Shown in pieces: positions 38,645-41,992 of a stretch of DNA of 41,992 bases. This DNA comes from an uncultured Lachnospiraceae bacterium (GTDB lineage: Bacteria > Bacillota > Clostridia > Lachnospirales > Lachnospiraceae). Location of the stretch: NCBI GenBank assembly GCA_910588285.1, contig CAJUQB010000044.1, forward strand, positions 1 to 41,992, read 5' to 3'. The position numbers and the translations under genes are program-made. The notes under the pieces were generated by a model, which was not told the DNA's origin, searched no databases, and was given only the letters and a program-made list of their open reading frames with translations. The first letter of the stretch is position 1. Every line of letters begins with the position of its first letter.

Positions 38645-40324
38645 CTACCTTTCCCCAATCAGCACCCGTTTCCCCTCAAAGGCAAACCCATAATGCCGGA
38701 TCCTTCCCTCTGGTATCCCCTTTTCGATCAAGGCAGCGTCATAATTCTTTTCATCAATCTGCCTCAATGCCTCCTCCACCGTATCCTGCAGTGTACCCTC
38801 CCTGTCCGGGTCATACACCTTGAATTCGAACACATAGGCATCCTGCTTCCTATCCCGTGGTTCCATCACCACGTCGTACCTGCCAAAGCCGCTCTCCCGG
38901 TTGGAGGTAATGATATAGTCAATCCTGGAATCCGCAATCAATCCAAGGACAAATCCATGATAAAACCGTTCCGGCTCCTGCTCCGACGGCTGCCTGCCCG
39001 TATCAAAGTAGCTGAACACTGCACCTGTCATCTGGTTCATAAAACGGTTCATATACCGCAGGTCATTGATCAGCAGCGCCTTCACAAAATCATTGTACTT
39101 CACTGTGGATTTGCCAAACCACCCCTGGATCATCCGCTGGAACATGTTCCGTACCTCATAATTAGTCAAAGACAAGCGGTAATTGCCGCCGATCTCCTCC
39201 GGAATGTGCTCCACCTTCAGATAGCCGGAGGCCAGAAGCAGGCTCCAGACTGCCGTATCACTCTCGTCCAGCTGATTGAACACAATCTCCTCATCAATCG
39301 GCGTTTCAATCTGTCCCTGTGCCAGCAGCGTCTCCATGTCCATCTTGATCTCCGCCGTCCCCTCCCGGATCAGCTTGCCCACCAGGGAATTGGAACTGGT
39401 ATTGGCCCAGTAAGGCTTAAGCTCTTTTAATTTCAGATAATTAATAATCGACCAGGGATTATACATATCCCTTCGGCTTCCAAACGTAAAACCGTCATAC
39501 CATTTTTTTACTGCCTCCTTCTGTTCTGACATTTCAAAGAAATCTAAGGCATCAAAAACCTCCTCTTCCGTAAAGCCAAACTGAGTACAGTAGCTTTCCG
39601 ATGTAGTCGTCACCACCATCAGGTTATTCAAGTCGGAAAAAATAGATTCCTTGGAAACCCGTGTGATTCCTGTCATCATTGCCCGTTCCATATAGGGATT
39701 GGTTTTAAAGGCGGAATTAAATAAGCTACGAATAAAACCAATCAGTTCCTCCCAGTATCCATGCACATAAGCCTCCTGCAGCGGTGTATCATATTCATCC
39801 AACAGGATTAATACCTTCTGCCCATAGTAGCGGCATAGATAATCAGACAGGTTTTTCAATGCCAATACAGCGATATCCTCCGGCATATCAGGAGTAACAG
39901 AATCAAAAAAATGCAAATCCTGTATCCCCATATCACTTCCGGTACGTACATATCTATGCACCCCATACAAATTGGCTAACGCATACTGAATGCCCTTTTT
40001 TGTCTTTTCAAAGGTGCTTCCCTTGATATCCGCAAAGCTCAAAAAGAGGACTGGATAGCTTCCCTGGAGATTCCTGTATCGTTCTTCCTCCCAGATGGAC
40101 AGCCCTTCAAACAGATCGCCCCGTCCCTCATATTTGTTTGAAAAAAAGCAGTTCAGCATATCCAGGTTTAGGGTCTTACCAAAACGGCGGGGACGGGTTA
40201 CAAGGGTCACCGCATCCGCATTCTCCCACCACTCCTTGATCAATCCTGTCTTATCTACAAAAAAGCAGTCATTTTCCCGTATAAATTCAAAGCTCTGGGT
40301 CCCGATTGAAATTGTCTTCCCCAT
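38645..40324 (-). CDS. AAA-ATPase-like/PD-(D/E)XK nuclease-like protein (intact paralogue)
   Basis: A 559-residue member of the AAA-ATPase_like (PF09820) plus PD-(D/E)XK_9 (PF08011) family. P-loop variant TRPRRFGKTLNLDM near residue 45, Walker B VLILLDEYDTPL near 175, sensor-like MMTGITRVSKESIFS, the hallmark KKWYDGFTFGSRRDMYNPWSIINYL, and a C-terminal nuclease core with RYDVVMEP (Asp) and YVFEFKVYD (E-x-K). The family is abundant in gut Clostridia and Bacteroidetes and its biological role is unproven. ATG 40324 has GGAGG seven bases upstream. A deleted paralogue with the same promoter lies at 15188-16107. Confidence 0.9.
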   Translation of the reverse strand: MGKTISIGTQSFEFIRENDCFFVDKTGLIKEWWENADAVTLVTRPRRFGKTLNLDMLNCFFSNKYEGRGDLFEGLSIWEEERYRNLQGSYPVLFLSFADIKGSTFEKTKKGIQYALANLYGVHRYVRTGSDMGIQDLHFFDSVTPDMPEDIAVLALKNLSDYLCRYYGQKVLILLDEYDTPLQEAYVHGYWEELIGFIRSLFNSAFKTNPYMERAMMTGITRVSKESIFSDLNNLMVVTTTSESYCTQFGFTEEEVFDALDFFEMSEQKEAVKKWYDGFTFGSRRDMYNPWSIINYLKLKELKPYWANTSSNSLVGKLIREGTAEIKMDMETLLAQGQIETPIDEEIVFNQLDESDTAVWSLLLASGYLKVEHIPEEIGGNYRLSLTNYEVRNMFQRMIQGWFGKSTVKYNDFVKALLINDLRYMNRFMNQMTGAVFSYFDTGRQPSEQEPERFYHGFVLGLIADSRIDYIITSNRESGFGRYDVVMEPRDRKQDAYVFEFKVYDPDREGTLQDTVEEALRQIDEKNYDAALIEKGIPEGRIRHYGFAFEGKRVLIGER

Positions 40325-40392
40325 TGTCCTGCCTCCTGTCCGCATTCGGCCGCTTCTGCTCCTTTTTTCATCAAAATCTTCAGCATAGGACT

Positions 40393-40421
40393 ATCATAAC
40401 ATAAAACACAATCCCCTGCAA
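40393..40421 (-). promoter_or_regulatory. Promoter of the intact AAA/nuclease-like gene
   Basis: Minus strand TTGCAG (40421-40416), a 17-bp spacer, and TATGAT (40398-40393). The surrounding 50 bp is nearly the same as in front of the decayed paralogue. Confidence 0.75.
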
Positions 40422-40506
40422 GAATGGAATAAGCAAACCCACGACAAAGCTGTGTTTTTCTACTTTTAAAGACAAAAAGGATGTGGTGCTTCTGTACCAG
40501 AATGAA

Positions 40507-41448
40507 TTAAGCCAAGTTATTTAATAATGCCGTATAGAAGGTCTTTTCATCCTCCATAAATTCTGCATTCTTCTCTGTCACTGCCCCTAATGGGTTCTCC
40601 AGCCGTTCTATGATCTTCTTTACAGCCGCAATGCTGCTTTCCAGGTCGCTGCCGAAAATATCATCATTCCCGCCTGTCGCAAAGTCCTGTTCCATAGCAA
40701 GCTGTGACAACGTGCTTGAAAATCCCTGCGGGAATGGATTCACGCCCGTTTCTTCAAGCGTTTTCTGCCATGCCGCTTTCAGACTTTCTGTAGTATTTTC
40801 CAGATAATAATTGCTTATGTATGCGATCTGGTTTCTTGTCCTTTCATCCGCATAGGTGTATGTCCTGTTATTTGCCGTCAGCATTTCATAAGCGGCTTTT
40901 GCCTCGCTGTTCGCCTTTGATTCAAACTGGCCATTCCCATTCCTGCTGTACTTCATTCCGTTGACTGTAAAATCCTTTGATGCGTCTATGCCAAGATACC
41001 CCATCACATCGGAAACGCCCTCATTCCATCTGGCATATTCCTCCTGAGAGTATGCTACCGTATGCATATTCCCGCAAGCGTTTCGCAGCAGCGTAGCCAG
41101 CGAATCAGCCATCTTCTGCGCTTTCAAATATGCCTGCGTGTCATATGGATTATCCCCGCCGGAAACCTCCACGCCCTGCGGCTTCACCGTCAGTATATAA
41201 CCGTCATTTACCGCAATGCGGCTGCCGGATGCAATATCAACAGAGTTTCCCTGCCGGTTCAGGGATGACCTTTCTGCCAGCTTGATAGGTGTTTTCAAAA
41301 CCTGCACCAAATCCTCTACGGGATTTAACAAGTTTTGCATTGAACCATTGAAGGCTTCTCTATCCTTTATTACAGTATTTTTCACATTTGATGTAAGCTG
41401 TCTGGTATTGGGATTGATATACCATGATTGATTATTTGAAATCTCCAT
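40507..41448 (-). CDS. Uncharacterised 313-residue protein
   Basis: I do not recognise this protein. No signal peptide, membrane segment or known catalytic motif is visible. The N-terminus (MEISNNQSWYINPNTRQLT) is polar; the middle (RQGNSVDIASGSRIAVNDGYILTVKPQGVEVSGGDNPYD) looks beta-rich; the rest is mainly helical (AYLKAQKMADSLATLLRNA, YLENTTESLKAAWQKTL, SSIAAVKKIIERLENPLGA). Asn, Gln and Ser are frequent, a composition reminiscent of secreted flagellar or type-III-exported proteins, but that is only an impression. AAAGGAG lies eight bases before the ATG. It stands alone, with its own small hairpin (GGCCC/GGGCC near 41464-41484) upstream. Confidence 0.8.
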   Translation of the reverse strand: MEISNNQSWYINPNTRQLTSNVKNTVIKDREAFNGSMQNLLNPVEDLVQVLKTPIKLAERSSLNRQGNSVDIASGSRIAVNDGYILTVKPQGVEVSGGDNPYDTQAYLKAQKMADSLATLLRNACGNMHTVAYSQEEYARWNEGVSDVMGYLGIDASKDFTVNGMKYSRNGNGQFESKANSEAKAAYEMLTANNRTYTYADERTRNQIAYISNYYLENTTESLKAAWQKTLEETGVNPFPQGFSSTLSQLAMEQDFATGGNDDIFGSDLESSIAAVKKIIERLENPLGAVTEKNAEFMEDEKTFYTALLNNLA

Positions 41449-41643
41449 TCTTTTCTCCTTTCTGCGGCCCCTCTGTCGGTCAGGGCCAACTTAGCTCTCT
41501 CATAATAAGTCCGAGCAGTTTATCGCTTCATACAGAAACACTTTATCTAACTTCCCCTTTCAAATTCCATACTGACCTTCACCTCCTCTCGCTGCTCCCC
41601 CAATTCCCCAATCTACCGGGAAATCCTGCTCTATCCTATTTCC

Positions 41644-41829
41644 TTACATGGTCTCCCCATCAATTTCTATTTCTTCATCGTAGGATATCGTTGCATCCGC
41701 TGATTCAATCTCATCTTCATCTACAAACACATTTTCCCCCGGAACGCCAGAGATGCTTGCCCTGCCCGCCTCTGTGTATTTTGGGAGATATGCAACTGTG
41801 GGATTATATGCTTTTATTATCACAAACAA
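41644..41829 (-). CDS. Small hypothetical protein or gene fragment
   Basis: Open frame of about 61-80 codons ending at 41644, with a very acidic C-terminus (FVDEDEIESADATISYDEEIEIDGE) after AYNPTVAYLPKYTEAGRAS. Only TTG-type starts are available and no ribosome binding site is seen, so it may be the tail of a lost gene. The rest of 41485-41992 is AT-rich and shows no gene that I can support. Confidence 0.3.
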   Translation of the reverse strand: MFVIIKAYNPTVAYLPKYTEAGRASISGVPGENVFVDEDEIESADATISYDEEIEIDGETM

Positions 41830-41992
41830 GAATTCTGATAAAACAATTTTTATAGCATTTATTAACTGTTATATCTTATCTTCAAAAAGCCCGCAAACCC
41901 TTAAAAATACTAAATTTATAGCAAGTGAATTTGCCCTTATGCTTTCCCTTGTGTTATATCCTTTTCCCTCATGTTACGAACTCTCATAAGGG

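Noticed and set aside
40435..40530. Plus-strand frame reading KLCFSTFKDKKDVVLLYQNE
   Set aside because: It looks protein-like but is very short, has no start or known match, and overlaps the end of the 313-residue gene.

Overview
The window looks like a chromosomal segment of an anaerobic, gut-type Clostridia, most likely Lachnospiraceae; I cannot resolve the genus. The evidence is the gene set: a miaB / NusG-II / Gx-transporter / ruvAB run, an electron-bifurcating [FeFe]-hydrogenase operon, a second PAS-type sensory [FeFe] hydrogenase paired with a SpoIIE-type phosphatase, a DUF896 gene, short proB, an ApbE lipoprotein, and several AAA/PD-(D/E)XK genes of the kind that multiply in this family. 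The DNA is moderately GC-rich in genes with AT-rich gaps, and strong AGGAGG-type ribosome binding sites precede most starts.

Layout. 1-4.2 kb: minus-strand housekeeping run (miaB, NusG domain II protein, Gx transporter, ruvA, ruvB). 4.2-7.2 kb: accessory stretch with a large AAA ATPase/nuclease-like gene under a clear promoter with a palindromic operator, then a gap holding one copy of a 146-bp dispersed repeat. 7.2-10.3 kb: sensory hydrogenase plus PP2C-type phosphatase, and tRNA-Val(GAC) upstream. 10.4-15.2 kb: esterase and a heterodimeric ABC exporter. 15.2-16.1 kb: decayed copy of an AAA/PD-(D/E)XK gene whose intact paralogue lies at 38.6-40.3 kb. 16.2-22 kb: WYL regulator with an effector-binding/Cys-rich protein, then a hybrid histidine kinase with a solute-binding lipoprotein. 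22.1-27.1 kb: hydC-HATPase-hydD-hydB-hydA operon. 27.1-27.4 kb: rich divergent control region. 27.4-29.2 kb: collapsed plus-strand cluster (DRTGG remnant, hydrogenase C-terminal remnant, one intact DRTGG protein, broken PHP gene). 29.2-34.5 kb: Uma2, ogt, and a proB-DUF896-folate ligase-DUF6483-proA operon. 34.6-36.8 kb: second full dispersed repeat, apbE, DUF3783, LURP-one-like gene. 36.8-38.6 kb: graveyard of ABC transporter, mobile-element and LysR fragments. 38.6-42 kb: intact AAA/PD-(D/E)XK gene, an unrecognised 313-residue protein, and a sparse end.

How the genes work together. The HydABC-type enzyme would couple oxidation of NADH and reduced ferredoxin to H2 formation. The 8.4-10.1 kb protein looks like an H2/redox sensor working with the phosphatase encoded just downstream. 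The two operons share an 11-bp promoter word (TTTCGATACAA) inside inverted repeats, and the bifurcating operon also carries a near-perfect Rex-type site. I infer a common hydrogenase regulon, with part of the sensory apparatus (27.4-29.2 kb) now lost by deletion.

The most novel signals are the dispersed structured repeat with terminal inverted repeats, the shared hydrogenase operator, and a recurring habit of short tandem duplications that copy ribosome-binding-site/start units or stop codons at gene boundaries.
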